DNA of 64,000 nt from G963662265 sp963668545 (GCA_963668545.1 OY764868.1:682001-746000); one strand, 5' to 3'; shown: positions 13,138-26,865, counted from the stretch's first letter. The notes: generated by a model from the sequence alone, not told the origin. Made by a program: numbers and translations.

Positions 13138-13286
13138 ACAGGACGTTAGTATGCAGGCCAGCCACGGATGGCTGCAAGGCCTGCAAAAACAGGACGTTAG
13201 TATGCAGGCCAGCCACGGATGGCTGCAAGGCCTGCAAAAACAGGACGTTTTCCCCACAAGGGGGCAGATGTATGCAGGCCAGCCAT
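13138..13286. repeat. 51-bp tandem repeat with internal palindromes
   Basis: Two exact 51-bp units start at 13138 and 13189, and a third variant starts at 13240. Each unit contains nested inverted repeats: GCAGGCC...GGCCTGC around AGCCA-CGGA-TGGCT. In unit 3 the segment after ACAGGACGTT is replaced by a CCCC-ACAA-GGGG hairpin, and the unit is cut short. The period is a multiple of three, which opens chance reading frames, but these have no ribosome-binding site or protein resemblance. It looks like an extragenic palindromic element. Confidence 0.85.
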
Positions 13287-13641
13287 TTATTATCCATAGG
13301 AATAACAGTACCTGGAAAATTTTATGGAAAATTTAAAAACTTTTTTAACTGCCTTGACATAAATCATATAAAAGTGTAATTTACATATCGCAACGGAATG
13401 TTGCATGGGATGGGAATTGTAAAGCCTTTCTTAATCAGGTATCGCCTGATGGTTTTAGTTCCAAATAAAATATAAAAACACATCAGAACAACTGTATTAT
13501 TTATAGCTGTGAAAGCTTTTTTATGTGATGCAGATAAGATTTGCGTCTTTGAAGGTTTGTGTTTTTCAATAGTTAAATCTTTTCTTTTGAATCAGTCTGA
13601 TTTTAAAGTTTTACAAAAAAAACTTTTTTATCAGAAACCTG
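13287..13641. other. Intergenic region before rRNA operon 2
   Basis: A/T-rich stretch with no coding frame that has a credible ribosome-binding site and no RNA gene that I recognise. It leads into the operon 2 promoter. Confidence 0.4.
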
Positions 13642-13670
13642 TTGACAGGGAAAAGAGTAAATGGTAGAAA
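13642..13670 (+). promoter_or_regulatory. Promoter of rRNA operon 2
   Basis: TTGACA at 13642-13647, a 17-bp spacer and TAGAAA at 13665-13670. A second candidate, TTGGCA with an 18-bp spacer to TATAAA, follows near 13680-13709. A boxA-like GTTCTTTAATA lies near 13756. None of this is shared with operon 1. Confidence 0.6.
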
Positions 13671-13768
13671 GTTAGAGCATTTGGCACGGAAGTTGCTTGA
13701 TGCATATAAAAATAAAAGCTTGAACTGAAATGTAAAACTGGAAGTGAAAAGCGAAGTTCTTTAATACA

Positions 13769-13895
13769 AATGAATAGAGAAGGGACCTGAAGCGGGTCAA
13801 GAAGTTAATTTTTGACAGTTTTAATCTTTTGATAAGAGTAAAGCTGGGAAAAGACCAAAATTGTAGCTAACGTTCTTAGGAACGTTGGAATATAT
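13769..13895 (+). other. 16S leader with processing stem and UUAG hairpin (operon 2)
   Basis: Identity with operon 1 starts at 13769. The same CCTGAAGCGG half-stem is present. The hairpin at 13869-13886 keeps the 7-bp stem, but the loop is UUAG where operon 1 has UUCG. Confidence 0.7.
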
Positions 13896-15441
<1,546 letters not shown>

Positions 15442-15535
15442 AGAAAGGTAATAATATCCAAATGTACTGGATACAGTAATTCATTTATTTGAATTACGAA
15501 AAACGATCCGCTTCAGGAAACTTTTTTATATAAAT

Positions 15536-15550
15536 GGGGTATTTAACCCC
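15536..15550 (+). other. Pre-tRNA spacer hairpin specific to operon 2
   Basis: GGGGT-ATTTA-ACCCC hairpin just before tRNA-Ala. It replaces the GGAGAT/ATCTCC hairpin of operon 1. Confidence 0.55.
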
Positions 15551-15555
15551 GATGA

Positions 15556-15629
15556 GGGGGCATAGCTCAGTTGGCTAGAGCACCGGCTTTGCAAGCCGGG
15601 GGTCCGGGGTTCGAGTCCCCGTGCCTCCA
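15556..15629 (+). tRNA. tRNA-Ala (anticodon TGC)
   Basis: A 74-base cloverleaf in the 16S-23S spacer. Acceptor GGGGGCA/TGCCTCC, D arm GCTCAGTTGGCTAGAGC, anticodon stem CCGGC/GCCGG around TTTGCAA with anticodon TGC, and a T arm with GTTCGAG. CCA is not encoded. Operon 2 carries only this tRNA. Confidence 0.97.
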
Positions 15630-15747
15630 GATAAAGTGGAAGACTTAATAGGTTAACTGCTTTTTTTTAGAGCCAGAACTGGAGATATTAGATATTTAAG
15701 GTTTGGTTTGATATGGATTTTTGAAGTTTTATTACTTTGATTATCCG

Positions 15748-15760
15748 AAGTTCTTTAAAA
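15748..15760 (+). promoter_or_regulatory. boxA-like element before 23S (operon 2)
   Basis: AAGTTCTTTAAAA is shared in sequence and position with operon 1, although the spacer upstream of it is unrelated. Retention in otherwise different spacers supports a functional antitermination site. Confidence 0.55.
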
Positions 15761-15835
15761 GATAAACATATGCACATATAAGGATTTAGAAATAAATCTG
15801 GTGTTTATGATAAGAGAAGGGTTAAAAAATAATAT

Positions 15836-18828
<2,993 letters not shown>

Positions 18829-18845
18829 ATTATTATTTAACTCTT

Positions 18846-18897
18846 CCTTTAAAATTAAAGGTTTTTGCTTTACCCCTTCACATAAAGAGGGAAGGGG
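18846..18897 (+). other. 23S-5S spacer hairpins (operon 2 version)
   Basis: CCTTTA-AAAT-TAAAGG at 18846-18861 and CCCCTTC/GAAGGGG at 18873-18897. Both differ in sequence from the two operon 1 hairpins but occupy the same places between identical flanks. Confidence 0.55.
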
Positions 18898-18913
18898 CTG
18901 AGTGAAAAAAATT

Positions 18914-19025
<112 letters not shown>

Positions 19026-19120
19026 TTTTTTTATTAATACATATCTGAAACGAATACAACTCAAATACATTTTATGAAATTTTAATACGACAACGACCCG
19101 GAGGTCAGGCCGCTTTTGTC

Positions 19121-19275
19121 CCGGCTACTGCCGGGGTTGCCAGTACTGACACATTCGTGTCAGCATAAAAACTTTTTTTATTAATCTTTAAAATATGGAT
19201 ATTTGTATAAGATAAAATCCCTGAATTGTCATTGACTGTTCAGGGATTTTTTTATGTGATGAATTGAATAAATAA
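19121..19275. repeat. 155-bp repeat downstream of 5S, copy 2
   Basis: Second copy of 8318-8472 with one visible difference near the end (gatgaattg against gataaattg). Beyond it the flanking genes are unrelated. Confidence 0.8.
19216..19253. terminator. Bidirectional terminator between operon 2 and the surface lipoprotein gene
   Basis: Same ATCCCTGAA/TTCAGGGAT hairpin with T-run as at 8413-8450. It ends both the rRNA operon and the convergent gene on the minus strand. Confidence 0.75.
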
Positions 19276-19318
19276 GTCCTGAAAACAGATCTGTTTTCAG
19301 GACTTGAAAATATTATAA

Positions 19319-21784
19319 TCAGAAGCGGCGAATTGCCCTTACATAATAAGTATAGCTGCCTCCTGCACTGCTGTTATCTTTGCTGTGATCATCGGTGTCG
19401 TAATCAGGACCAGTAATTACCTGAACAACATTAGCATATTCTCCGGTAGTTCCAGATTCTGATGAAGTCCAGTAGAAAACTCCCGGAAAGGCTGCTGATT
19501 TAAAATCCCCTAAATCATATGGAAATAACTGTCTTATCATTTCGTAACCTTCTGAGCGGGATGGAAGAAACCAGTCGTAATATCCGTTATAGAAAAGAGA
19601 ATTACAGAGTTGTGCAGCTCTTCCGGTTTCTGCAGGAGCCTGAGCAAGTCCTGTTACTATTGCCTGTGTATTTGAAAGTCCTGTTCCAATATCCTGACTT
19701 GTTCCACCAATTGCTGTACCGTATTTACCCCACTGAAGACCGCTCCATTCTGTAGAAACAGGTGCTGCTTCAAGATATCTCCATCCGTCAGTAGCCCATG
19801 TGGGATTATCATAGAAAATCAAGCCTCCGGCAGGTCCAATATCTCTGAGAGCGTAGGTTTTATATGTCCATTTTGCATAAATTGTTGTGTCACTTGTGAC
19901 TAATGTAGATCCAAAGTTCCAGGTAATACTGTAAGAAGGGTCTTTATACCAGCCTGCAAAATCGAAACTTGATTTTACTGGATCTGCAGGTTGAGTCACT
20001 GTATTAGCATTATATACTATCTGCGACGGTATACTGCTTCCCCCGGTAGTGTCAAAAGTGACAGTATGTTCTCCTATCGAAAAAACAGCAGATATTGTTG
20101 CATCACTTCCAAGAATAACAGTTGTTGAAATACTGCTGGTATTGGCTATACTTGCTGTCCCTGATATTTTCTCCCATCGATAAAATTCACTTTGTGTTGA
20201 TGGTATTGCAGTTATATCTGTTGAAACACCATGTGTTACTGTAATTGTTCCAGTAGGACTAGTTGCTGTATTACCGGAATCATAACCGGTATGTGTAATA
20301 GTCAAATTATATTGTTTGATGGTAAATACAGCCTGTATTGTTGCATCTCCTGATGTAAGAGTTACCTGTGTGTTAGCATTATTTGCATTTGCAAAATCAA
20401 CACCGCTGCCTGAAGCTACCTGCCAGTGTGAGAAATTATATCCTGCGGCAGGATTTGCTGAAATATTTACAGGAATAGAAAGTGTTGCTGTTGTATTTGA
20501 TGAAGTAGTTCCTCCACCGACAGGTGTTACACCGATATTGAGAGAAAAAGTCGCGTCTACCGTTGTTGTATCTGTTCCGGATTCTGACCAGTTTCCGGCA
20601 GAATCTTTTTCCTGAACATATAATGTATGGTTGCCTTCTGATAAATCTGATGAAGGTGTATATGTTGTTTCCGCAGTTTCTGTTGCGCCAGATTCCAAAT
20701 CACTGTTATCAAGCTTATATCTGTAAGTACCGCTTCCGCCGCCTCCGCCTGTCCATGTCCATGTCGGTCTGTAAGTGTAGCTGACTGAATTGACTGTGAC
20801 TGAAGGATTATCGGGAGCTGCATTATCAAGGTATATCTGATCACTGAAAACAGATTCGTTCCCTGCAATATCCTTTAATCTTAAGTATACTGTTCTGTCA
20901 CCCACGACTGATCTGAGTATCCAGCTTTTTGTAACAGAACCGCCTGAAAGAGATTCCCTTGAAGACCATGTTTCGCTGTCATTTCTGTATTCAGCCCACA
21001 GGCTGTTTGTTTCAGTGTATGTATAGGTAAGTGAAGCAGATGTATTTGAAGCAATAGAAGATCCTGAATTTATGGTGAAATCTGATGTTGAAGGAGCTGT
21101 TGTATCAAGTGTAATGGAATATGTGAAATAACTTGCATTGTCTGCTGCATCAAGAAACTGGGAATATACAGTTTTTGAACCGTCTCCTGATAAAAGTGTC
21201 CATGAATAGCTGTCTGAATAGGAAACTGTAGGGGTTGCTGCATCCCAGGCAGCTGTGCTGTCAGCAACAGATGTGTTTGAAAACCTCATCCTGTCGGCAC
21301 CTGCAACATTCATAAAAAGGGTACAGTTCTGAGAATTTATGTAATCATGAATCTGACCTGCTTCAGTACCGCTTCCCCAGACATAGAATCCCGGACCTGC
21401 AGGTGCGCCAGTATCAAGAGTTATATTATTCTGAAGTGAAACAACATGGTGACCCTCATCTCTGTATTCAGCATAAATAATTTTTACCCCGTCTCCTATA
21501 GGGAGTGTCCAGCTTTTTGAAGGAGAATATGATTCCCAGTCTGACCAGCTGGAATCCTGATTTCTGAATCTCATTTCAAGAGCATCTTCCTCTTTTGAAA
21601 CATCTGAATAAAGAGTTACAGTTCTTGATGAGGTTGGTGCACCGGAATTAATAATAAATGAATCAGCAACAGGATCAGATACTTTGAGTTCCACAAGATC
21701 TCTCATCTGGTCGTTGGGACAGGAGATTAAGAGGAACATGAAAAAAGCAGATATAATCAAAGACCTTAATAATTTTAATAACAT
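19319..21784 (-). CDS. Large repeat-containing surface lipoprotein with a C-terminal Lcl/DUF1566-like domain
   Basis: Predicted exported lipoprotein of 821 residues, with Cys at residue 22 in the lipobox LLISC. The N-terminal half holds about four repeats with TLDTTAPS-like linkers, resembling bacterial Ig-like domains. Two divergent InlB-B-like repeats follow (AAGYNFSHWQV; later VTFDTTGGSSIPSQ...FAGWYKDPS...TIYAKW). The last 170 residues (GGLIFYDNP, DWFLPSRSE, YWTSSE, YYVRAIRRF) match the DUF1566/Lcl C-terminal domain. Probable role: surface attachment or binding. The start is supported by GGAG seven bases upstream, and a promoter (TTGCTG-17-TATAAT) lies 66 bases before it. The gene follows rRNA operon 2 in convergent orientation. 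Confidence 0.75.
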   Translation of the reverse strand: MLLKLLRSLIISAFFMFLLISCPNDQMRDLVELKVSDPVADSFIINSGAPTSSRTVTLYSDVSKEEDALEMRFRNQDSSWSDWESYSPSKSWTLPIGDGVKIIYAEYRDEGHHVVSLQNNITLDTGAPAGPGFYVWGSGTEAGQIHDYINSQNCTLFMNVAGADRMRFSNTSVADSTAAWDAATPTVSYSDSYSWTLLSGDGSKTVYSQFLDAADNASYFTYSITLDTTAPSTSDFTINSGSSIASNTSASLTYTYTETNSLWAEYRNDSETWSSRESLSGGSVTKSWILRSVVGDRTVYLRLKDIAGNESVFSDQIYLDNAAPDNPSVTVNSVSYTYRPTWTWTGGGGGSGTYRYKLDNSDLESGATETAETTYTPSSDLSEGNHTLYVQEKDSAGNWSESGTDTTTVDATFSLNIGVTPVGGGTTSSNTTATLSIPVNISANPAAGYNFSHWQVASGSGVDFANANNANTQVTLTSGDATIQAVFTIKQYNLTITHTGYDSGNTATSPTGTITVTHGVSTDITAIPSTQSEFYRWEKISGTASIANTSSISTTVILGSDATISAVFSIGEHTVTFDTTGGSSIPSQIVYNANTVTQPADPVKSSFDFAGWYKDPSYSITWNFGSTLVTSDTTIYAKWTYKTYALRDIGPAGGLIFYDNPTWATDGWRYLEAAPVSTEWSGLQWGKYGTAIGGTSQDIGTGLSNTQAIVTGLAQAPAETGRAAQLCNSLFYNGYYDWFLPSRSEGYEMIRQLFPYDLGDFKSAAFPGVFYWTSSESGTTGEYANVVQVITGPDYDTDDHSKDNSSAGGSYTYYVRAIRRF

Positions 21785-21850
21785 TGAAATGCTCCGGAAA
21801 AAATGAGATTCAAGCTTGAAAAGATTAGTATTAAAACATTATTTTTATGA

Positions 21851-21879
21851 ATTATACTACCTTATAATCAAATCAGCAA
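21851..21879 (-). promoter_or_regulatory. Promoter of the surface lipoprotein gene
   Basis: On the minus strand TTGCTG (21874-21879), a 17-bp spacer and TATAAT (21851-21856). Transcription would start near 21844, giving a leader of about 60 bases. Confidence 0.6.
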
Positions 21880-21971
21880 GGTCGGGGCATAAATAATACC
21901 GGTTTTAAACAATTCAGCAAATTTGAGGAGGAAAGGGGTAAAAATAGCTGAAATTTATATAAAAAAAGGGA

Positions 21972-22000
21972 TAAAAAAGAGCTGCCTTAAAGACAGCTCT
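21972..22000 (-). terminator. Terminator of the transaldolase-family gene
   Basis: On the minus strand AGAGCTG/CAGCTCT stem followed by six T, just downstream of the stop codon. Confidence 0.85.
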
Positions 22001-22022
22001 TAAAAACTATTAAAGGAGAGAA

Positions 22023-23201
22023 TTAAACATATTTTCCTACAAAATCAATCATGTCATTTGTTGCCTGGGAGAAAAGTGCCGCATTTTCCTTGAGAGAGAC
22101 AATTTCATTGAACTGTTCAACAGCATAACCGTCTTCCTCGTAACCCTTGACAAAGAATGGTACCTGATAAAGCTTTTTCATAACTTCATCTGATGTCTGT
22201 CTGTCCCACTGAGGAGCAATTTCCCTGTTTCTGTAGTGGTAAAGGATATCACCAATCATTGGAGGAGGACATGTGTAAACAACAGGTCCCCCGGCAAACA
22301 TATCAAAGTGGGGATAAAATACATTACCTTCAAAATCGATATGCTTTCTTGCTGAACAGAAAAGAATTTTTGCTTCAAGATTATCCCTTTCGATTAATTT
22401 TGCACATTTTTTAACCACAGCGTTTGAAGCTTCCCTTAATTCAAGGGGACTGATATCAAGGTTCTGTTTATTGATATATCCTCTGAATGCTGCTGAATCT
22501 TCGAACCGGCCTGACATCTGGGTAATTACAGCTCTCCAGCCGTGTCTTTCCCTGCCGCTTTTTCTGTGTTCCCTGATACCATCAGTAACTGCATTTGCAA
22601 CTGCCATGATCTGCGGAAGGTTGAAACATGTTGTAGCATTTGTTGCAATACCTTTTGATGCAAGGTGCCTGAATACAGGAATTCCCTGTGTTGATGCTGA
22701 TACTTTTATCATTACATTGGGAGCAAGGTCAGCAAGTTCTTCTGCCATTTCAATCATTGCTGCAGAGTCTTTAATGAGATTTGGATCTACCTGACCTGAT
22801 ATATGTCCAAGTTTTCCGTTTGATGCTTCAAAAAGGGGCAGGAATTTTTCAGCACCTCTTTTAATATTTTCCTTGTAAACTTCCCTGAAAAGGCCATACT
22901 GTGATCTGCCGGTATAGCTTTTCCTTTTTTCCTTTATGATTTCCACCCATTCATCAGTTCTCTGCTGAAGAACTGCCCATGAAAGAGGGGGATTGGTAGT
23001 ACATCCCTTGAATATCCATTTATCGACAGGTGCGTCAAGGAACATACTGTCAAGTTCCTCAACAAACCATTTTCTGTCAGCTTCAGGGAGTGTTTTCTGA
23101 TAGTCATTTACAAAATTTGGCCATACAAGCGGGGAAGAATCCCACCATATTTCAGTTTCAGGATTCAATGCCTGTAAGCGTCTCCATACATTTTCTAACA
23201 T
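22023..23201 (-). CDS. Transaldolase-family protein
   Basis: Class I aldolase-fold protein of 392 residues. TTNPP at 68-72 matches the transaldolase ATTNPS block, and IKVSAS with Lys166 matches the Schiff-base lysine motif, followed by STQGIP and the TCFN strand. ISGQVDP at 134-140 replaces the usual S.EVDP. It is longer than classical transaldolases (about 220-340 residues), with a distinct C-terminal part containing CSARKH and FAGGPVVYTCPPP. Transaldolase activity in the non-oxidative pentose phosphate pathway is likely but not proven, since relatives include F6P aldolases. AGGAGGAG precedes the ATG. A possible promoter (TTGCAT-17-AATAAT, 23222-23250) lies just upstream. Confidence 0.75.
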   Translation of the reverse strand: MLENVWRRLQALNPETEIWWDSSPLVWPNFVNDYQKTLPEADRKWFVEELDSMFLDAPVDKWIFKGCTTNPPLSWAVLQQRTDEWVEIIKEKRKSYTGRSQYGLFREVYKENIKRGAEKFLPLFEASNGKLGHISGQVDPNLIKDSAAMIEMAEELADLAPNVMIKVSASTQGIPVFRHLASKGIATNATTCFNLPQIMAVANAVTDGIREHRKSGRERHGWRAVITQMSGRFEDSAAFRGYINKQNLDISPLELREASNAVVKKCAKLIERDNLEAKILFCSARKHIDFEGNVFYPHFDMFAGGPVVYTCPPPMIGDILYHYRNREIAPQWDRQTSDEVMKKLYQVPFFVKGYEEDGYAVEQFNEIVSLKENAALFSQATNDMIDFVGKYV

Positions 23202-23377
23202 TATTATCTCCTCCTGAAACTATTATTCAATATAATCTGAAAATATGCAATAACAGAATATCAGACAAAGTAAAAATATTATAAAAAAAACCTCATGAAT
23301 CACCGTATCTGATACATTTATTCTGTATTACAGTTGAATTACAGCATAAAAAAGCTGTCAAATATGGATAAATTAAA

Positions 23378-24913
23378 TCAATCCTTGTAAACGGACCTTA
23401 GTGAAAGTATTTCTTCCTGGCTGTCCAGAAAGCACTCAACAACTTCTGGATCAAAGCTTGTTTCTTTCTCATCTTCAATGTACTGGAAAACTTTTCCTGT
23501 TTCCCAAGCTTTTTTATAGACACGGTCGTTGGAAAGAGCATCAAAAACATCTACAACACTTACTATTCTGGATACTTTATCAATCTCCCCTCTTGCAAGA
23601 CTGTTTGGATATCCTCTGCCGTTCCATTTTTCATGATGCTGCAGAGCTATTACTGCGGCAGTTTTGAGAAGCTGTTTTGATGAGCCTGACAACAGTTTGT
23701 GACCTATTATTGTATGCTTTTTTATATTTTCAAATTCATTATCTGTGAGACTGCCCGGTTTCAGTAGGATAGAATCAGGTATACCTATTTTTCCGACATC
23801 GTGCAGTGGGGATGCGTGTGTGTTTATTTCTATTTCATCTTCTGTAAAAGACAGTTTTCTCATGATAATTTCTGTTATTTTACTGACCCTGGTTACATGA
23901 TATGCTGTTTCATGAGACCTGTTTTCAATTATTTCCCCCAGGACCTGTATCAGTTCGATCTGCGTATTTATTATTTCGTTGTTCAGGAAGAGGTTTTCGA
24001 AGGCTATTCCGATTTTCTCATTTATAAGCGACAGCATCTGTTTTTCATCAAAAGATGAGGGAATAAAGTCCTTCAAGAAAATCAGATGCTTTTTAAACTG
24101 GGCAGGAGAGATCAGATATGAATTGCTGTTGTCCTCGAAATAGTTCTTTCTCTGACGGGAGAAATTTTCTATATTTGACACAATCTCTGGACAGCAGTCG
24201 GATATATCTGTCAGTGTCTTTAATTCACCCATGCTTGAAATAATATTTATGTTGTTATCCTGAATCAGTGCTGAAAAGCCTTTATCAGGAATGTTCTCTG
24301 AATCAAGAAGTTCTGCCAGGCCGTGTATGAACTCAAGGGATTTTACTGCCATCTGGTTTATTGACCGTGTTTTTACAAGATCGTCAGAAGCATCTAGAAT
24401 AAACTGGACAGCCTCTCTCCCTTTTCTTATTGCCAGTATATCTTTATATGCTCTCAGTGCCGAATAAACAGTTGTGAAAAGTTTCTGTGAAGTAAGTTCG
24501 TTTTTTTCCTTGTAATCATTAATATCATATTCCATAATTATTTTTTTCTCAGGGGCATAACCGGGCTGACCGGTTCTGAGAATAATACGGATATTGCTGT
24601 TTTGCATTTCTTCCCTTATTACTTTTATTATATCAAGACCGGCTGATGTGTTTTCCATTACAACATCCAGAAGGACAACAGCTGTATCCGGATTTGTTTT
24701 CAATAATTCAATAAGTTCCAGTGAGGAATAGGCGCTCAGAAAATTTATCTTTTTACCTTCATAGACAAGATCGCTTAATACTATTCTTGTCGATGAATGA
24801 ACCTGTTTATCATCGTCTGCTATTATTACCTTCCAGAATTTGTCAGGGATTACTGTTTTACTGTCTGCAAGAGAGTTGTTGAAAATTGAATCATTCTCAT
24901 TTACTTCATTCAT
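23378..24913 (-). CDS. Response regulator with DUF3369 and HD-GYP domains
   Basis: Cytosolic regulator of 511 residues. Receiver domain at about 25-150 has acidic DDD at 33-35, phospho-acceptor Asp83 (LLDVVM) and ILRTGQPG. A DUF3369 region follows at about 170-310, and a C-terminal HD-GYP phosphodiesterase has HD at 371-372, KIGIPD, and HHEKWNGRGYP at 426-436. All key residues for cyclic-di-GMP hydrolysis are present. It begins nine bases after the histidine kinase stop with no clear ribosome-binding site, so translation is probably coupled. The pair forms a two-component system linking a periplasmic signal to cyclic-di-GMP degradation. Confidence 0.92.
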   Translation of the reverse strand: MNEVNENDSIFNNSLADSKTVIPDKFWKVIIADDDKQVHSSTRIVLSDLVYEGKKINFLSAYSSLELIELLKTNPDTAVVLLDVVMENTSAGLDIIKVIREEMQNSNIRIILRTGQPGYAPEKKIIMEYDINDYKEKNELTSQKLFTTVYSALRAYKDILAIRKGREAVQFILDASDDLVKTRSINQMAVKSLEFIHGLAELLDSENIPDKGFSALIQDNNINIISSMGELKTLTDISDCCPEIVSNIENFSRQRKNYFEDNSNSYLISPAQFKKHLIFLKDFIPSSFDEKQMLSLINEKIGIAFENLFLNNEIINTQIELIQVLGEIIENRSHETAYHVTRVSKITEIIMRKLSFTEDEIEINTHASPLHDVGKIGIPDSILLKPGSLTDNEFENIKKHTIIGHKLLSGSSKQLLKTAAVIALQHHEKWNGRGYPNSLARGEIDKVSRIVSVVDVFDALSNDRVYKKAWETGKVFQYIEDEKETSFDPEVVECFLDSQEEILSLRSVYKD

Positions 24914-24922
24914 AATGTCATG

Positions 24923-26821
24923 CTATTTCGGGAAAGAGATTATAAAATTTGTACCATTGTTCTTGCTGCTTTTACAGCTTATCACTCCATCCAGCTTTTT
25001 TGATACAAGATTATATACAATATTCATTCCCAGACCTGCTCCTCCATGTCCCCTTTTTGTCGTAAAAAAGGGCTCGAATATTTTACTGAGTTCTTCTATT
25101 TCCATCCCGATTCCGTCATCGGAATAATTAATTACTATCTTGTCATTATCCTCTTCAACCGCAATATCGATATTTCCCTCTTTTCTCCCTTCAAAACCAT
25201 GCTGTATGGAATTGTTGATCAGGTTATTTATAATCTGGAGAAATATACCGGGATATGAATTGATATATATACTTCCGGAAGGATCAAAAATTATTTTGAA
25301 ATTTGTTCCCTTGAATGTCGGTCTTATACTCATTATAACTTCATTAAGGTATTCCTTGATGTCAAAATCCCTTTTTTCTTCAACTATCTGGTCTACTGCA
25401 ACATTTTTAAAGCTCTTGATCAGTTTGCTGGATCTTTCAATATTATGAATGGCCCCTGACAGAGCCTCGATAATCGCATTAAGGTTATCTTCAAAAAATG
25501 ATTTTGAAAGACGGTTTTCCCTGTACATATCATTGAGTTCATGAAGTTTTTCATTTATATATGTTATATTTGTATAGGTAATTCCCATAGGGGTGTTGAT
25601 CTCATGTGCGACTCCTGCAACAAGATTTCCAAGTGCTGCCAGTTTTTCTGATTCAATAAGTTCTTCCTGTGCTGTTTTCAGATCTTTAAGGGATTTTTCA
25701 AGTTTTTCTGTCCTTTTTTTTACTATTCTTTCCAGTTCGTTATTCATTTCAATAAGTTTATTATGGGCATTAACAAGCTCTGTAATGTCATTTCCCTCTA
25801 TAAGGAGATATTTTGCATATCTGCTGCTGATAAACAGAGGCTGAACAAAAATATCAAGATAAACCTTTTTATTCTGTTTTATGATTTCAGTTTTATATTT
25901 TCTCCGCTCACCGCGAAGGCATTCAAGAAAAATACTCTTGAAAAGATCAATATTTTCATCTTTGAGTGATTCAAGAAGCTCCCATATCTTTTTTTTATCT
26001 GTTATATAGTCTGCCATCTGAAAGAAATCGATAAATGTTTTATTGGCTTTTGCAAAGGAACCGTCTGTGTTGAGAAGCCCCATGAAGTGGGGGGAATTGT
26101 TGAAAATACCCTGAAGTTTGAATTCCTCTTCAACAAGGTTTTTGTTGGCTTTATATGTCTGGAAAGCTGAATACATTGACATGATAATGATAATAAGTGT
26201 TGATATAATAAGGATGAAAACCATATCGCTTATTCGAAGCTGAAGCTCCTCTTCAATATCGTCGATATAAAGCCCTGTACCTATTATCCATCCCCATGGC
26301 TTGAAACGTTTAAGGTATGCTATTTTAGGTTTGATAATATTGGGATTGTCATAAAGCTGCCAGTTGTAGTAATGAAAATTTTCACCTGTATTTTCAGTAA
26401 CTGCTGCAAATTCCCTGAACAGTTTTTTTGCTGAAGGTGAAATCAGTTTACCTGTTTCCCTGTTGGCTAGGTCATTCCTGTAAGGGTGTGCTATAAGAAC
26501 CTCGTCAAGGTTTGATATCCAGAAGTAATCCTTCATTTTTTCTCCGTATCTGAGGGATTCAATGGTATTTATGACTTCGGTTTTTGCTTCATCCTCCGAA
26601 ATATATCTGTTAAGGTATTTTGCGTAGGCAGTATCAATAATATGCCAGGATGTCTGTATAGTATTTTTGAGGAAGTATTTTTTCTGTTCAATCATGAAGT
26701 TTCTGAAAGAGGGGACAATCGTATAGAATATAATATAAATGAAAATAAAAAATGTGATAAGGACCGGTGCAAGTGTCCTGTAAAAATATCTCAGATCTGT
26801 ATTTTTCAAATATTTATTCAT
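24923..26821 (-). CDS. Cache/PAS sensor histidine kinase
   Basis: Membrane kinase of about 632 residues. A transmembrane helix near the N-terminus is followed by a periplasmic sCache_2 sensor (DYFWISNLDEVLIAHPYR; FKPWGWIIGTGLYIDDIE), a second helix, a PAS-like domain, a coiled coil and a kinase core. The phosphorylated His is near residue 406 (GVAHEINTPMG), with N box NNLINNSIQHG, G1 DDGIGM and G2 GGAGLGMNI. An in-frame ATG at 26935 would add 38 residues, but that stretch runs through the nifJ terminator, so 26821 is chosen. A TTGACA-17-AATAAT promoter ends 15 bases before this ATG, so the leader is very short. Partner: the HD-GYP regulator just downstream. Confidence 0.9.
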   Translation of the reverse strand: MNKYLKNTDLRYFYRTLAPVLITFFIFIYIIFYTIVPSFRNFMIEQKKYFLKNTIQTSWHIIDTAYAKYLNRYISEDEAKTEVINTIESLRYGEKMKDYFWISNLDEVLIAHPYRNDLANRETGKLISPSAKKLFREFAAVTENTGENFHYYNWQLYDNPNIIKPKIAYLKRFKPWGWIIGTGLYIDDIEEELQLRISDMVFILIISTLIIIIMSMYSAFQTYKANKNLVEEEFKLQGIFNNSPHFMGLLNTDGSFAKANKTFIDFFQMADYITDKKKIWELLESLKDENIDLFKSIFLECLRGERRKYKTEIIKQNKKVYLDIFVQPLFISSRYAKYLLIEGNDITELVNAHNKLIEMNNELERIVKKRTEKLEKSLKDLKTAQEELIESEKLAALGNLVAGVAHEINTPMGITYTNITYINEKLHELNDMYRENRLSKSFFEDNLNAIIEALSGAIHNIERSSKLIKSFKNVAVDQIVEEKRDFDIKEYLNEVIMSIRPTFKGTNFKIIFDPSGSIYINSYPGIFLQIINNLINNSIQHGFEGRKEGNIDIAVEEDNDKIVINYSDDGIGMEIEELSKIFEPFFTTKRGHGGAGLGMNIVYNLVSKKLDGVISCKSSKNNGTNFIISFPK

Positions 26822-26836
26822 TTTTATACAATACAA

Positions 26837-26865
26837 ATTATTCTTACTATATTTAACTTTGTCAA
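26837..26865 (-). promoter_or_regulatory. Promoter of the histidine kinase operon (very short leader)
   Basis: On the minus strand TTGACA (26860-26865), 17-bp spacer, AATAAT (26837-26842). The ATG at 26821 lies 15 bases beyond the -10, so the leader would be about 8 bases, with no Shine-Dalgarno sequence. Confidence 0.6.

Noticed and set aside
13138..13286. CRISPR array
   Set aside because: The units are directly adjacent without variable spacers, number fewer than three full copies, and no cas gene is nearby.
13043..13379. Overlapping reading frames with repeated 17-residue units on both strands
   Set aside because: The 51-bp repeat is a multiple of three, which keeps all frames open. There is no start signal or protein resemblance.
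20316..20868. Plus- and minus-strand frames within the surface lipoprotein gene
   Set aside because: They overlap the low-complexity repeat region of a full-length gene and have no start signals.
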